Shown piece by piece: positions 47,961-55,749 of a DNA stretch of 56,861 bases. The DNA lies in the NCBI GenBank assembly GCA_945873125.1, contig CAMCBV010000018.1, positions 1 to 56,861 on the forward strand, in the 5' to 3' direction. The translations under genes were made by a program, and so were the position numbers. This DNA comes from Prosthecobacter debontii (GTDB lineage: Bacteria > Verrucomicrobiota > Verrucomicrobiia > Verrucomicrobiales > Akkermansiaceae). Position 1 is the first letter of the stretch; each line of letters opens with the position of its first letter. Below the pieces are notes generated by a model, which was not told the origin of the DNA, did no database searches, and saw only the letters and a list, made by a program, of their open reading frames with translations.

Positions 47961-49385
47961 GTGAGTGCCGACCAACTGCCTTTCGACGAAAATTTTCTCA
48001 AAGATAAACTCAAAAACGATCCCACGCTCTGGGAGACCCGTCGCCAACTGGCACACGGGCTTTTCGACAAACAGTCTTACGAAGAGGCCGCGGACATCAT
48101 TTGGGCGGCCGATCCGATTCCCAGCACCGATACTGATCTCGCCTTCGCCATTCGTATCCTCGCGAAGGCCAGGCCGCGCCGCGCGATCCGCCTTCTAACC
48201 GCTGTGCTCGAGCTCAATCAAGGCAAGGCCATACAAAACATGGCGATGGCCAACGCGCTGCTTCACCACGGTATGGTCCTGCAAGCGGCAAGGTTTTACG
48301 GTGCGGCGTTGGAGGCGGATCCAAGCCTCGTCAATCCGGACCTTGAACACTTCATCCTGTGGTCTGACGATGAATGCACCCTCTGGGGCCTTTTTGAAAA
48401 AAACCGTCCCAAACTCGGACAGCTTCCCTGGATGCTGCGCGATCCGAAAGAGGCACTGAAGCTCACCTCAAGGGTTAGTCTGCACACCACACCCATTTCC
48501 GTGCCGGATCTTCCGGTTGTTGCTGCCGAGCATCTCAATCACGATCTCTATCAGCAAGAGGCCAAGTATCTCGGAAAAATCACTCCGCCGCCAGCCGTCA
48601 CGATTCCGATTGATCGGGTCGATCCCAAAGACCGCTTGTTTGATGCGGATTACGGAGCTGCCGCACCTGAGGCGCAAGCGAAGCCTGTGGCACCAGCGCC
48701 CATGGCACCGCCGGAGCCAACGGGATTTCCTGCATCCGTGGTATTTCCACCGGCGGTTCGTTCCGCGATACCTGTGGCACAAGTCACTTCCGCAGGAACG
48801 ACCGAAATCGGTGCGCCGGACGCGCCTTTTGTGCCGGATGTTCATCTCGGAGAGACTCAGAGCGAGCAACCCATGGCCGGACATGGGGAAGCATCCGGAT
48901 CGGTGCAAAACGATGCGCCTCCAAAAGAGCAAGGATTTCCCTCCAGCGTGGTCTTTCCGTCTTTCGTTCCGTCCATGGACCCGACTTCACCCTTCGCTGG
49001 CGATCCTCTGGAAATCCCGGCTTCCGCATTCACAGCAGCCGAAACTCCGTCAGATGCTTTTGTTGCAGCACCTATCCCGGTTGCAAAACCTGTCCCAATG
49101 GCAATCTTGATGCCGAATGACAAAGCCGAGGCGACTCCGCAGACTCAGGAAACCCATGAAGGCGCACCCATAGTCGCACCGGCGCCGCTCGTTCCAAGCC
49201 CTGCCGATCTGCCAAGAGGCGCGCCAACCGGCACTCCAACCCGCGTCCTTCTTCCCAGCGGCACTCCGCCCGCCGCGGGCGCACCTCGTCGCCTACTCGT
49301 CACGCCGCCACTCAACACCCCACGGGCACCCCACACCCAGCCCGCAACACCACCCCAAAATCCGAAAACAACGGATGCAACCTAG
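47961..49385 (+). CDS. TPR protein with proline/alanine-rich tail
   Basis: 474 aa from GTG 47961. Residues about 15-150 contain TPR-like helical repeats (LAHGLFDKQSYEEAADIIW, MALANALLHHG pattern). After about 230 the protein is low-complexity Pro/Ala/Thr with a repeated short motif GFPASVVFPP (255-264) and GFPSSVVFPS (325-334). No signal peptide. The last 10 codons fall in the first copy of a 135-bp direct repeat. Function unknown; possibly a scaffold. Confidence 0.7.
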   Translation: MSADQLPFDENFLKDKLKNDPTLWETRRQLAHGLFDKQSYEEAADIIWAADPIPSTDTDLAFAIRILAKARPRRAIRLLTAVLELNQGKAIQNMAMANALLHHGMVLQAARFYGAALEADPSLVNPDLEHFILWSDDECTLWGLFEKNRPKLGQLPWMLRDPKEALKLTSRVSLHTTPISVPDLPVVAAEHLNHDLYQQEAKYLGKITPPPAVTIPIDRVDPKDRLFDADYGAAAPEAQAKPVAPAPMAPPEPTGFPASVVFPPAVRSAIPVAQVTSAGTTEIGAPDAPFVPDVHLGETQSEQPMAGHGEASGSVQNDAPPKEQGFPSSVVFPSFVPSMDPTSPFAGDPLEIPASAFTAAETPSDAFVAAPIPVAKPVPMAILMPNDKAEATPQTQETHEGAPIVAPAPLVPSPADLPRGAPTGTPTRVLLPSGTPPAAGAPRRLLVTPPLNTPRAPHTQPATPPQNPKTTDAT

Positions 49386-49489
49386 GCTTCCGCTCTGCGG
49401 ACAAAAGGGAGCGCGGGCGTCTCGCCCGCATCTCCAAAAAAGCTAATGCGGGCAAGATGCCCGCGCTCCCCTCCACGAAGACATCCATT
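49355..49489. repeat. 135-bp direct repeat, copy 1
   Basis: Copy 1 of a repeat seen again at 50870-51004 with an offset of 1515 bases and 6 mismatches in 135. It includes the last 10 codons of the TPR gene, then an intergenic palindromic unit: an outer stem pairs GGGAGCGCGGGC with GCCCGCGCTCCC, and inside are two smaller GCGGGC---GCCCGC hairpins. Confidence 0.85.
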
Positions 49490-49578
49490 TACAGATTATC
49501 TGTGCAGAATGGTGTAGATCTATCTATATTCCTTTCTTCAGACTTGCCTTTTTTGCTGTTCTTATGAATACTTTTTAA

Positions 49579-49722
49579 ATGTCAGAAAATAAGCAGATCC
49601 ACAAATCCACCCTCGAGTTCCTTATTTTTTCTACCCAGTCGGTAGGGGACGGACTGAAGGCGCGCTACGAGACGGACAAAGCATTTCTCAACATCCTCAA
49701 AAAGATCAGAGGCAACGCATGA
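49579..49722 (+). CDS. small ORF upstream of rhuM, probable remnant or leader gene
   Basis: 47 codons, starting MSENKQIHKSTLEFLIF and ending KAFLNILKKIRGNA. The N-terminal part resembles the start of RhuM-type proteins (STLEFLIF-TQS), but the frame then ends, and its TGA overlaps the next gene's ATG by ATGA (49719-49722). It may be a coupled small gene or the fused rest of two older genes. Confidence 0.45.
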   Translation: MSENKQIHKSTLEFLIFSTQSVGDGLKARYETDKAFLNILKKIRGNA

Positions 49723-50843
49723 AAAAGAAACCTGCAAACAAGAATACTTCCATCACGCGCTCATCAGCCTTCGAATACCTGACTTTTGTCGCCGCACATG
49801 GTCAAGGTGGCGTGGAGGTGGTCTACGCGAACGAGGATATCTGGCTGACCCAAAAAATGATGGGCGAGCTTTATGCTGTCTCCGTACCCGCTATCAATCA
49901 GCACCTGAAACACATTTTCAGTGATAACGAACTGGATGAATCCTCAGTTGTTAAGTCCTACTTAATAACTGCCGCCGATCGGAAAAGCTACCAGACTAAG
50001 CACTACAACCTCTCCGCCATTATCGCCGTTGGCTACAAGGTCAACTCGGAGCGGGCCGTTCAGTTCCGCAAATGGGCGACTACAGTGGTCAAGGAATACA
50101 CCATTAAGGGCTTCGCCATGGACGACGAACGCCTGAAAAACGGCGGCACCGTCCTGACCAAGCAGTATTTCGAGGAACAACTTCAGCGCGTTCGCGAGAT
50201 CCGCCTCAGCGAGAGAAAGTTTTATCAGAAGATCACCGACATCTACTCTACCGCCATCGATTACGATCGCACCGCCACCGCCACCCAGCGCTTTTTTGCA
50301 ACCGTGCAGAACAAACTCCATTGGGCGATTCATGGCCATACCGCTGCTGAAAAACACCGAAGGCTTGTAGGTGTTTTGGACGGAAAGAGCAGAGCGACTG
50401 GAGCCCGTAGGGTGAGAAGCCGGGCGGCGGCTTCGAATCAACTGATCGTAGATCGCGCCGATGCTGGGAAACAACACATGGGCCTGACTACCTGGAAAGA
50501 CGCTCCCCACGGAAAAATTCAGAAGTTCGATGTTAGCGTCGCCAAAAACTACCTGACCGATGCCGAGCTCGCCCAGCTCTCCCGCCTCGTCAACGCCTAC
50601 CTCGATGTCGCCGAGGACATGGCGCAGCGGCAGATTCCCATGACCATGCAGGACTGGGAAATTCGTCTCAACCGTTTCATTGAAGCCACCGACCGCGAGA
50701 TCCTGCAAGACGTCGGTAAAGTCACCGCTGAAATCGCCAAAGCTCACGCCGAATCCGAATTCGAAAAATATCGTATCGTCCAAGACCGCTTGTTCGTTTC
50801 CGATTTCGATGCCGAGGTCATCGAAAACACCTTGGGCGAGTAG
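49719..50843 (+). CDS. RhuM-family protein with in-frame insertion
   Basis: 374 aa. RhuM/virulence-associated family: AFEYLTFVAAHGQGGVEVVY, EDIWLTQKMMGELYAVSVPA, AIIAVGYKVNSERAVQFRKW and, at the end, TDAELAQLSRLVNAYLD. Residues 212-241 (KHRRLVGV to AAASNQ) break the conserved HGHTAAE|LIVDRADA stretch and are encoded by a 90-bp insert at 50352-50441. The gene lies between two 135-bp direct repeats. RhuM genes often accompany restriction and defence loci; the biochemical role is not known. Confidence 0.82.
   Translation: MKKKPANKNTSITRSSAFEYLTFVAAHGQGGVEVVYANEDIWLTQKMMGELYAVSVPAINQHLKHIFSDNELDESSVVKSYLITAADRKSYQTKHYNLSAIIAVGYKVNSERAVQFRKWATTVVKEYTIKGFAMDDERLKNGGTVLTKQYFEEQLQRVREIRLSERKFYQKITDIYSTAIDYDRTATATQRFFATVQNKLHWAIHGHTAAEKHRRLVGVLDGKSRATGARRVRSRAAASNQLIVDRADAGKQHMGLTTWKDAPHGKIQKFDVSVAKNYLTDAELAQLSRLVNAYLDVAEDMAQRQIPMTMQDWEIRLNRFIEATDREILQDVGKVTAEIAKAHAESEFEKYRIVQDRLFVSDFDAEVIENTLGE
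50352..50441. repeat. 90-bp palindromic insert inside rhuM
   Basis: The insert, exactly 30 codons, can fold into two hairpins: AAAACACC with GGTGTTTT (50351-50358 and 50370-50377) and GAAGCC with GGCTTC (50416-50421 and 50429-50434). It keeps the frame open. It looks like a small palindromic element inserted into the coding region. Confidence 0.55.
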
Positions 50844-50869
50844 AGCGCGAGATCAAAGAACTCAACACT

Positions 50870-51004
50870 CCAAAATCCGAAAACAACGGATGCAATCTAG
50901 GCTTCCGCTCTGCGGACAAAAGGGAGCGCGGGCGTCTCGCCCGCATCTCCAAAAAAGCCAAGGCGGGCAAGATGCCCGCTCTCCCCTCCACGAAGGTATC
51001 CATT
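50870..51004. repeat. 135-bp direct repeat, copy 2
   Basis: Second copy of the repeat at 49355-49489. It starts with a relic of the last codons of the TPR gene (NPKTTDAI, stop), which shows the copy came from the 3' end of that gene. Confidence 0.85.
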
Positions 51005-51080
51005 GATTTGGGTCACCCTATAAATGTCCCACCCTAGCATTCAGGGTGCTTAACTTTGAGACAAACATCTCAAGAACACC

Positions 51081-51266
51081 ATGAATCAAAACCTTGCAGA
51101 AATCGCCTATGTATTTGATCGTTCACGATCCATAGAATCCCTCCAAGAGGCTGCTAGCAGTGGCTTTAATCATTTTGTAAAAGAGCAACTCAAGGCTCCC
51201 GGAGAAGCAAATCATTCTCCACTAAAATCATTAAAATGGTCTATCCCCCGTATCCAACCTCTTTAA
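51081..51266 (+). pseudogene. truncated vWA-domain gene
   Basis: The frame starts MNQNLAEIAYVFDRSRSI and continues with GFNHFVKEQLKAPGEAN, the beginning of a von Willebrand A domain whose MIDAS would read DRSGS; here Gly is Arg. The frame ends after 61 codons, and a shifted frame appears to continue (FSTKIIKMVYPPYP). Most likely a decayed gene fragment. The stretch 51267-51393 has a second short open frame (ASREYLKALNERYGSLWYF) not recognised. Confidence 0.6.
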
Positions 51267-51409
51267 CCGCCGCAGCAGTTCTACCGCCGGAAACACAAAT
51301 GCCAAACTCACCGCATCCCGCGAATACCTTAAAGCGTTGAATGAACGGTATGGATCTTTGTGGTATTTTGCCTTTGCGAGCTGTGAGATTTAGCTAGGGT
51401 TTAGTTTTC

Positions 51410-52321
51410 ATGACCATCGATCAATTTATCGAACGCCTCTACAACCTTCGTGTCGATACCACGACCAGGGATGGCGCTGGTTCACCCCATGAGAAACCAC
51501 ATAAACCATTAATGCTACTCGCAGCTCTGGATCTTATCGATGAAGGACTGGCGACACCGGATCGTATTCCGTGGAATCAAGATATCAGAGATCGTTTTAA
51601 GTCTCGGTTCGACGTCGTCCGTAAACTCAACGACGCCAATGATCCGGCTTTACCATTTCGCTATCTCGCTAGCGATGGATTTTGGTTACCGCTTGAATCG
51701 GATGGGGTTACTCCGCTTAGGCGCGAAATACGCGTGGGCTCGGATTCCGATCAAGTCTTTGCTCGGCTTATCGACGGTATGGATGTTCTAGTTTCAATTC
51801 CCGAGGTCCGGCGTCGAATGCGTGAGGCTTTGGTAAGTCGCTACTTTCCTCAGCACGCTATCGTGCTGCTATCAGGGCAGATTCCAACCACTGAGCCGAT
51901 AATCCCAAAAGTCGCCGAGGAAGAAACAGAATATGGACGCAGTCCTGCTTTTCGGCGTAAGATTTTGGAAATTTACGACCACCAATGCGCTGCATGTGGT
52001 TTGCGCATTCGCCTACCTTTAAGCAACGAGGTTTCCTTCATCGATGCGGCTCATCTCATTCCGTTTTCTCAATCCCGCAACGACCATCCCACCAACGGCC
52101 TTGCCCTTTGCAAAAACCACCATTGGGCGATGGATCGCGATCTTATTGCTCCATGTCCCGATCATTACTGGAAAGTCGCTTCTATTCTCGACTCTCGCCG
52201 ATCCAACGGCGAAAAAGAACTTCTTGAACTTGCTGGCAAAAGTCTGCTCCTGCCCAAAGATCCAGCTTTCCATCCCCATGAAGAGGGGTTGAGGTGGAGA
52301 TGTGAGAGGGTAAGTGCTTAG
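51410..52321 (+). CDS. HNH endonuclease with N-terminal recognition domain
   Basis: 303 aa. C-terminal HNH_2-type nuclease (about 180-245): Cys193/Cys196, DAAHLIPFS with His215, NGLALCKNHHWAMDRDLI with Cys234 and His237/His238. The N-terminal part has EKPHKPLMLLAALDLI at 29-43, like the 'HKPLLLL' helix of sulfur-binding domains in phosphorothioate-dependent restriction enzymes. A type IV-like nuclease that cuts modified foreign DNA is the best guess. Sulfur recognition is inferred, not shown. Confidence 0.8.
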   Translation: MTIDQFIERLYNLRVDTTTRDGAGSPHEKPHKPLMLLAALDLIDEGLATPDRIPWNQDIRDRFKSRFDVVRKLNDANDPALPFRYLASDGFWLPLESDGVTPLRREIRVGSDSDQVFARLIDGMDVLVSIPEVRRRMREALVSRYFPQHAIVLLSGQIPTTEPIIPKVAEEETEYGRSPAFRRKILEIYDHQCAACGLRIRLPLSNEVSFIDAAHLIPFSQSRNDHPTNGLALCKNHHWAMDRDLIAPCPDHYWKVASILDSRRSNGEKELLELAGKSLLLPKDPAFHPHEEGLRWRCERVSA

Positions 52322-52422
52322 AATTTTATCATAAACTTGAGGTGCCTGAAAATTTACCAATTGGAATATACGAGCGAGTTCTTGATGAAGAACTGGACAA
52401 ATTTAAGATGTATAAAATCTAG
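52321..52422 (+). pseudogene. remnant of a larger gene (possible helicase N terminus)
   Basis: In one frame the 100 bases after the HNH stop read EFYHKLEVPENLPIGIYERV and then VLDEELDKFKMYKI before a stop. This is protein-like and resembles the first residues of some DEAD-box/DUF3427-type defence helicases (PLGIYE-L---L). No start codon is present. Probably a fragment of a lost gene. Confidence 0.35.
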
Positions 52423-52427
52423 AGATA

Positions 52428-53369
52428 ATGCAAAACAATCCAGATCAGCTCCCGACATGGGACGAGTTTTTGAAGCCACTCCTCGAACTTGCATGCGAGG
52501 GTCTTATTATGCGGCGCACGAGTGTGCAGAAGATTGCAGAGAAATACTCGTTCTCTGAAGAAATACGCAGCTCAAGAACCAAGAGCGGCCAGACGCATAT
52601 CGGTAATCGTATGGGGTGGGCCATGAGTGCTTTGGTCAAGGCGAAGTTCATCGAGAAGCACTCAACAGAAAAATTTACCTACCAAATTACCAACAAAGGT
52701 CGCGAATATCTGAAAGATCACAAAGGCTCTATTACTGTTCAGGATTTAAAAAATCTCGATGGCTATGAAGAAGCTTGGGAGGCGGCAAGTCGCGCCAAGC
52801 AAGACTCAAAAATTGAGGCTTCGCAGTCGGAAAATAGTTTAGCTCAGAGCACACCTGACGATTTGATCGACACGGCATACCACAAAATGCACCGTGCTTT
52901 AGCTGGCGAGCTATTAGACAACATGTTCGTAATGGACCCTTACAAGTTTGAGAAACTCGTTGTCGATCTGCTCTTTTCGATGGGCTATGGGGGATCTCGT
53001 AGTGAAGCTGCTCAAGTCACTAAAAAATCAAACGACGAGGGCATTGATGGCATCATTAATGAAGACCGCTTAGGCCTTGATGTGATCTACATCCAAGCCA
53101 AGCGTTACCAAAAAGAATCAATCATCGGGCGCAAAGAGATCCAGAGCTTCGTTGGCGCGCTGGCGGGCAAACAAGCTAATAAAGGAGTCTTCATTACGAC
53201 TAGTGGCTTCAATAAGAACGCCATTGATTACGCAGAAAGCATCTCACAAAAAGTGATCTTGATTGACGGCGATCGCCTCGCAGCGCTCATGATCGAATAC
53301 AACATCGGAGTATCGACAGATCGAACCGTAGAAATTAAACGGATCGATTCGGATTACTTTGAGGATTGA
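52428..53369 (+). CDS. Mrr-type restriction endonuclease
   Basis: 313 aa. N-terminal winged-helix DNA-binding region (about 8-95) and C-terminal Mrr-cat nuclease: FEKLVVDLLFSMGYGGSR (Glu175), GIDGII with Asp207, and IQAKRY with Gln223/Lys225, the D-QxK motif. Cuts DNA with foreign or host-atypical methylation, as type IV enzymes do. It lies six bases before the next HNH gene, so the two are probably one operon. Confidence 0.88.
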   Translation: MQNNPDQLPTWDEFLKPLLELACEGLIMRRTSVQKIAEKYSFSEEIRSSRTKSGQTHIGNRMGWAMSALVKAKFIEKHSTEKFTYQITNKGREYLKDHKGSITVQDLKNLDGYEEAWEAASRAKQDSKIEASQSENSLAQSTPDDLIDTAYHKMHRALAGELLDNMFVMDPYKFEKLVVDLLFSMGYGGSRSEAAQVTKKSNDEGIDGIINEDRLGLDVIYIQAKRYQKESIIGRKEIQSFVGALAGKQANKGVFITTSGFNKNAIDYAESISQKVILIDGDRLAALMIEYNIGVSTDRTVEIKRIDSDYFED

Positions 53370-53375
53370 TTCCAT

Positions 53376-54218
53376 ATGTTTAGGACGGATTTCGAAACCT
53401 ATCTCAACGAGGAGAATGTCGCAGGAAGCGGCAAGGCAAGTTCTTACCTGAAAGCGTTGGATTGGTTGCGGCAAATGCTTGAGATTGAATCATACGGCTT
53501 CAGTGATTGTATAAATATCTGGTCGGTGCAATCGGTCGCTAGGCTGTCTGATCTACGTGCACTTGTATTGTTAGAGCAAAAGAATTCATCGAGTCCTTGG
53601 TATGCGGGTGGGATCCCTGTCAGTTATTTACGCGATGGCTATTGTGCTGCTGCACTGAGTGATTTGATCCGTTTCGTGCCGCAGCAAGTATTCGTCGATA
53701 AACTCTTAAAGATTTATGATTCACACGTGGATGATGAAGCGGGACTCGCCACGCAGTTGGATATCGATCCTGAATTACCGGATGATTATGTTTATGATCC
53801 AAAATCTAAAGACGGACAGGATCTCATTCGAGAAGCAAAGACACGTATTGGGCAGGCTGCATTCCGTAAGATGATTTTAAAGAACTACCAAAACTCTTGC
53901 TGTATCACTGGTCTCGATATTCCTATCCTTAACCGCGCAAGTCACATCATCGGATGGGCTGAACGAAAAGAAACACGCATGCTTCCTAGCAATGGTCTTT
54001 GTCTCTCAGCAACCTACGATGCAGCCTTTGATAAGAAGCTAATAAGCCTGGATGAAAAATATCGCGTGATCATCTCAAAGGAGATTCGTGATCACTATTC
54101 CAATAACCACGTGAAGGTCTATTTTGAATGTCGTGAAGGACAGGTCATCACGTATCCCGTGCGGAGTAAGCCAAGCCAAGAGTTTTTGGAAACTCATCGT
54201 AAAGCTGGGAATTTTTAA
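53376..54218 (+). CDS. second HNH_2-type endonuclease
   Basis: 280 aa. The C-terminal half is an HNH_2-type domain: AAFRKMILKNYQNSCCITGL (Cys175/Cys176), ASHIIGWAERKE with His190 and LPSNGLCLSATYDAAFDKKL. The N-terminal 150 residues have no recognised domain. Six bases after the Mrr gene; likely acts with it against invading DNA. Target unknown. Confidence 0.82.
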   Translation: MFRTDFETYLNEENVAGSGKASSYLKALDWLRQMLEIESYGFSDCINIWSVQSVARLSDLRALVLLEQKNSSSPWYAGGIPVSYLRDGYCAAALSDLIRFVPQQVFVDKLLKIYDSHVDDEAGLATQLDIDPELPDDYVYDPKSKDGQDLIREAKTRIGQAAFRKMILKNYQNSCCITGLDIPILNRASHIIGWAERKETRMLPSNGLCLSATYDAAFDKKLISLDEKYRVIISKEIRDHYSNNHVKVYFECREGQVITYPVRSKPSQEFLETHRKAGNF

Positions 54219-54272
54219 GATTACGTTAGATTTTCTCTCGCTCTGTTCTAATCGACGTCGCCATAAAAAAAC

Positions 54273-54617
54273 ATGAACCAAACAGACATCAACGAAGCCA
54301 TCCAGGTGGTGGGTTCTGAGGAGAAGCTCAACAAGATGGTGTTGCAAGTGGCGAGGATGTGGAAAGCGATCTTTCTTAGAGGGCTGATAAGTCATCTGAA
54401 AGCGGGTAAGTCGCTTGCTGAATTTTTCATCAAGGATGACCCCAATATGTATCACGACGCCAACCCGGAACATCTCTGCGTGGAACGAATCGGAGATGGG
54501 TATTGCATGGATATCGGCATCTGCATCTGTGGCGACTGTGGCGAGGGCGGGAAGTTCATGTTCGATGCAGATGGGGTGATGAACGATGATTCACCGCCAG
54601 ACTTTGTCATCTACTGA
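54273..54617 (+). CDS. small protein of unknown function
   Basis: 114 aa, no signal peptide. The N-terminal half is helical (about 1-55); the C-terminal half has CICGDCGEGGKF with closely spaced Cys that could bind zinc. Located after the nuclease pair and convergent with the nucleotidyltransferase module. Not recognised. Confidence 0.5.
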   Translation: MNQTDINEAIQVVGSEEKLNKMVLQVARMWKAIFLRGLISHLKAGKSLAEFFIKDDPNMYHDANPEHLCVERIGDGYCMDIGICICGDCGEGGKFMFDADGVMNDDSPPDFVIY

Positions 54618-54634
54618 AGCCTAAATGGAATTAG

Positions 54635-55366
54635 TCATCCGTCTTTGTTGGTTTGGCTTTTTGCGTAATTCGCCAGCAAGTCCGATTTAGATCGCGCAAG
54701 TTTGTTCCAAGGGATGAGGGTTTTGGATTCGATTCCAAGAGATTGCATGCAGCGTCGGCAGGCTGCTAAAGAGGAGATTTTTTTGAGAAGCTTGATTTCC
54801 TTGAGTAGATCTCGGTCCGGAAGGCTTCCTAGATCGGCATCATTGATCAGCAGAGAAATGTATTCTGGTAGGATCATTGCCATCATACGGACATGTCGCT
54901 CGTCCTGGCGGTCGGCTTGAGGCAGATGTAGGAAGCAGTGGCACTTGCTCAGGAAAAGATATATTGGGTCTATGACTCGAATCGTTCCGTCGTCCAAGGC
55001 TCTTTGCATCAGACGCGGGTATTCACGAACATCGATTCCATAAACGGATTGGAGAATATCAACAATGAGGGGCGGTTCTTTACTGAGCGTGAGTATTCCG
55101 AGTTGTCCATCTGCAGGAGAAGAGCTTTTTCGAACTGCTGGATTTCTCTTTATTTTTTCCCATGTGTTGAAACTAACCCAGATATCACAATCCTTGGATG
55201 TAAATGGGCGCATCGAACTCAAGGGTCTGCGTTGGGTGTGCGCGTCAATGTATTCTGCCCAAAAATTTACGGCTTGCCCGCCTTCAAGAAAATACTCGGT
55301 CTTTGATTCGCGAAGAGATTTTAGGTATCCCAAATAGGCTTCCACTCCCGCCTCGGAACCGTTCAT
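54635..55366 (-). CDS. nucleotidyltransferase-fold protein (AbiEii-like)
   Basis: 243 aa. The start has YFLEGGQAVNFWAEYI (GG at 29-30) and TSKDCDIWVS, where Asp59 and Asp61 form the metal-binding pair of a nucleotidyltransferase fold, as in AbiEii and related toxin-type NTases. Its ATG overlaps the stop of a small upstream gene (55363-55366, ATGA), so the two are coupled. Toxin of an abortive-infection or toxin-antitoxin pair is the best guess. Confidence 0.65.
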   Translation of the reverse strand: MNGSEAGVEAYLGYLKSLRESKTEYFLEGGQAVNFWAEYIDAHTQRRPLSSMRPFTSKDCDIWVSFNTWEKIKRNPAVRKSSSPADGQLGILTLSKEPPLIVDILQSVYGIDVREYPRLMQRALDDGTIRVIDPIYLFLSKCHCFLHLPQADRQDERHVRMMAMILPEYISLLINDADLGSLPDRDLLKEIKLLKKISSLAACRRCMQSLGIESKTLIPWNKLARSKSDLLANYAKSQTNKDG

Positions 55367-55554
55367 TTTCCGATAGCAGAAGAGAAATTCAGAATCCGGT
55401 GGTGCTCGAAATAGCTCGGCGGAAATATGGAGTTTTCGCGCTGAATGACTTCCGAATTCTCCCCGCGTTCCAAGCGTTGACGATCCGCCTGCCTAGCTGC
55501 CATCTTCACGGCAGCTCGGCTACTGGGATGGATCTTTTGTTTGGAAACTTTCAT
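55363..55554 (-). CDS. small protein upstream of the NTase (possible antitoxin)
   Basis: 63 aa starting MKVSKQKIHPSSRAAVKMAA; basic and helical with QRENSIFPPSYF at about residue 38. The stop overlaps the NTase start by ATGA. A small basic partner before a toxin-like NTase fits an antitoxin or regulator, but no helix-turn-helix was recognised. The function is inferred from position only. Confidence 0.55.
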   Translation of the reverse strand: MKVSKQKIHPSSRAAVKMAARQADRQRLERGENSEVIQRENSIFPPSYFEHHRILNFSSAIGK

Positions 55555-55749
55555 CAGAGTGGGGTGGCTGTGATATTAAACACGATATTCATTTGAGGCG
55601 GCGCGGTCAAGCCGCCAAATTCTGTTGAGAACAGATTCTTCTTGGTTGTTATGATTTGCCCTGCCTGCCCTGGAGAACGTGTGTCGGGAGCTTGGCTATG
55701 AACTCTCTACCGCACCAGCGGTTCTGGCTTCGACCTCCGACCTCCGATG

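Noticed and set aside
49400..49480. Short coding frames in the GC-rich palindromic repeat
   Set aside because: Frames such as GARASRPH/GQDARSP arise from the palindromic repeat itself and occur in both copies outside real genes.
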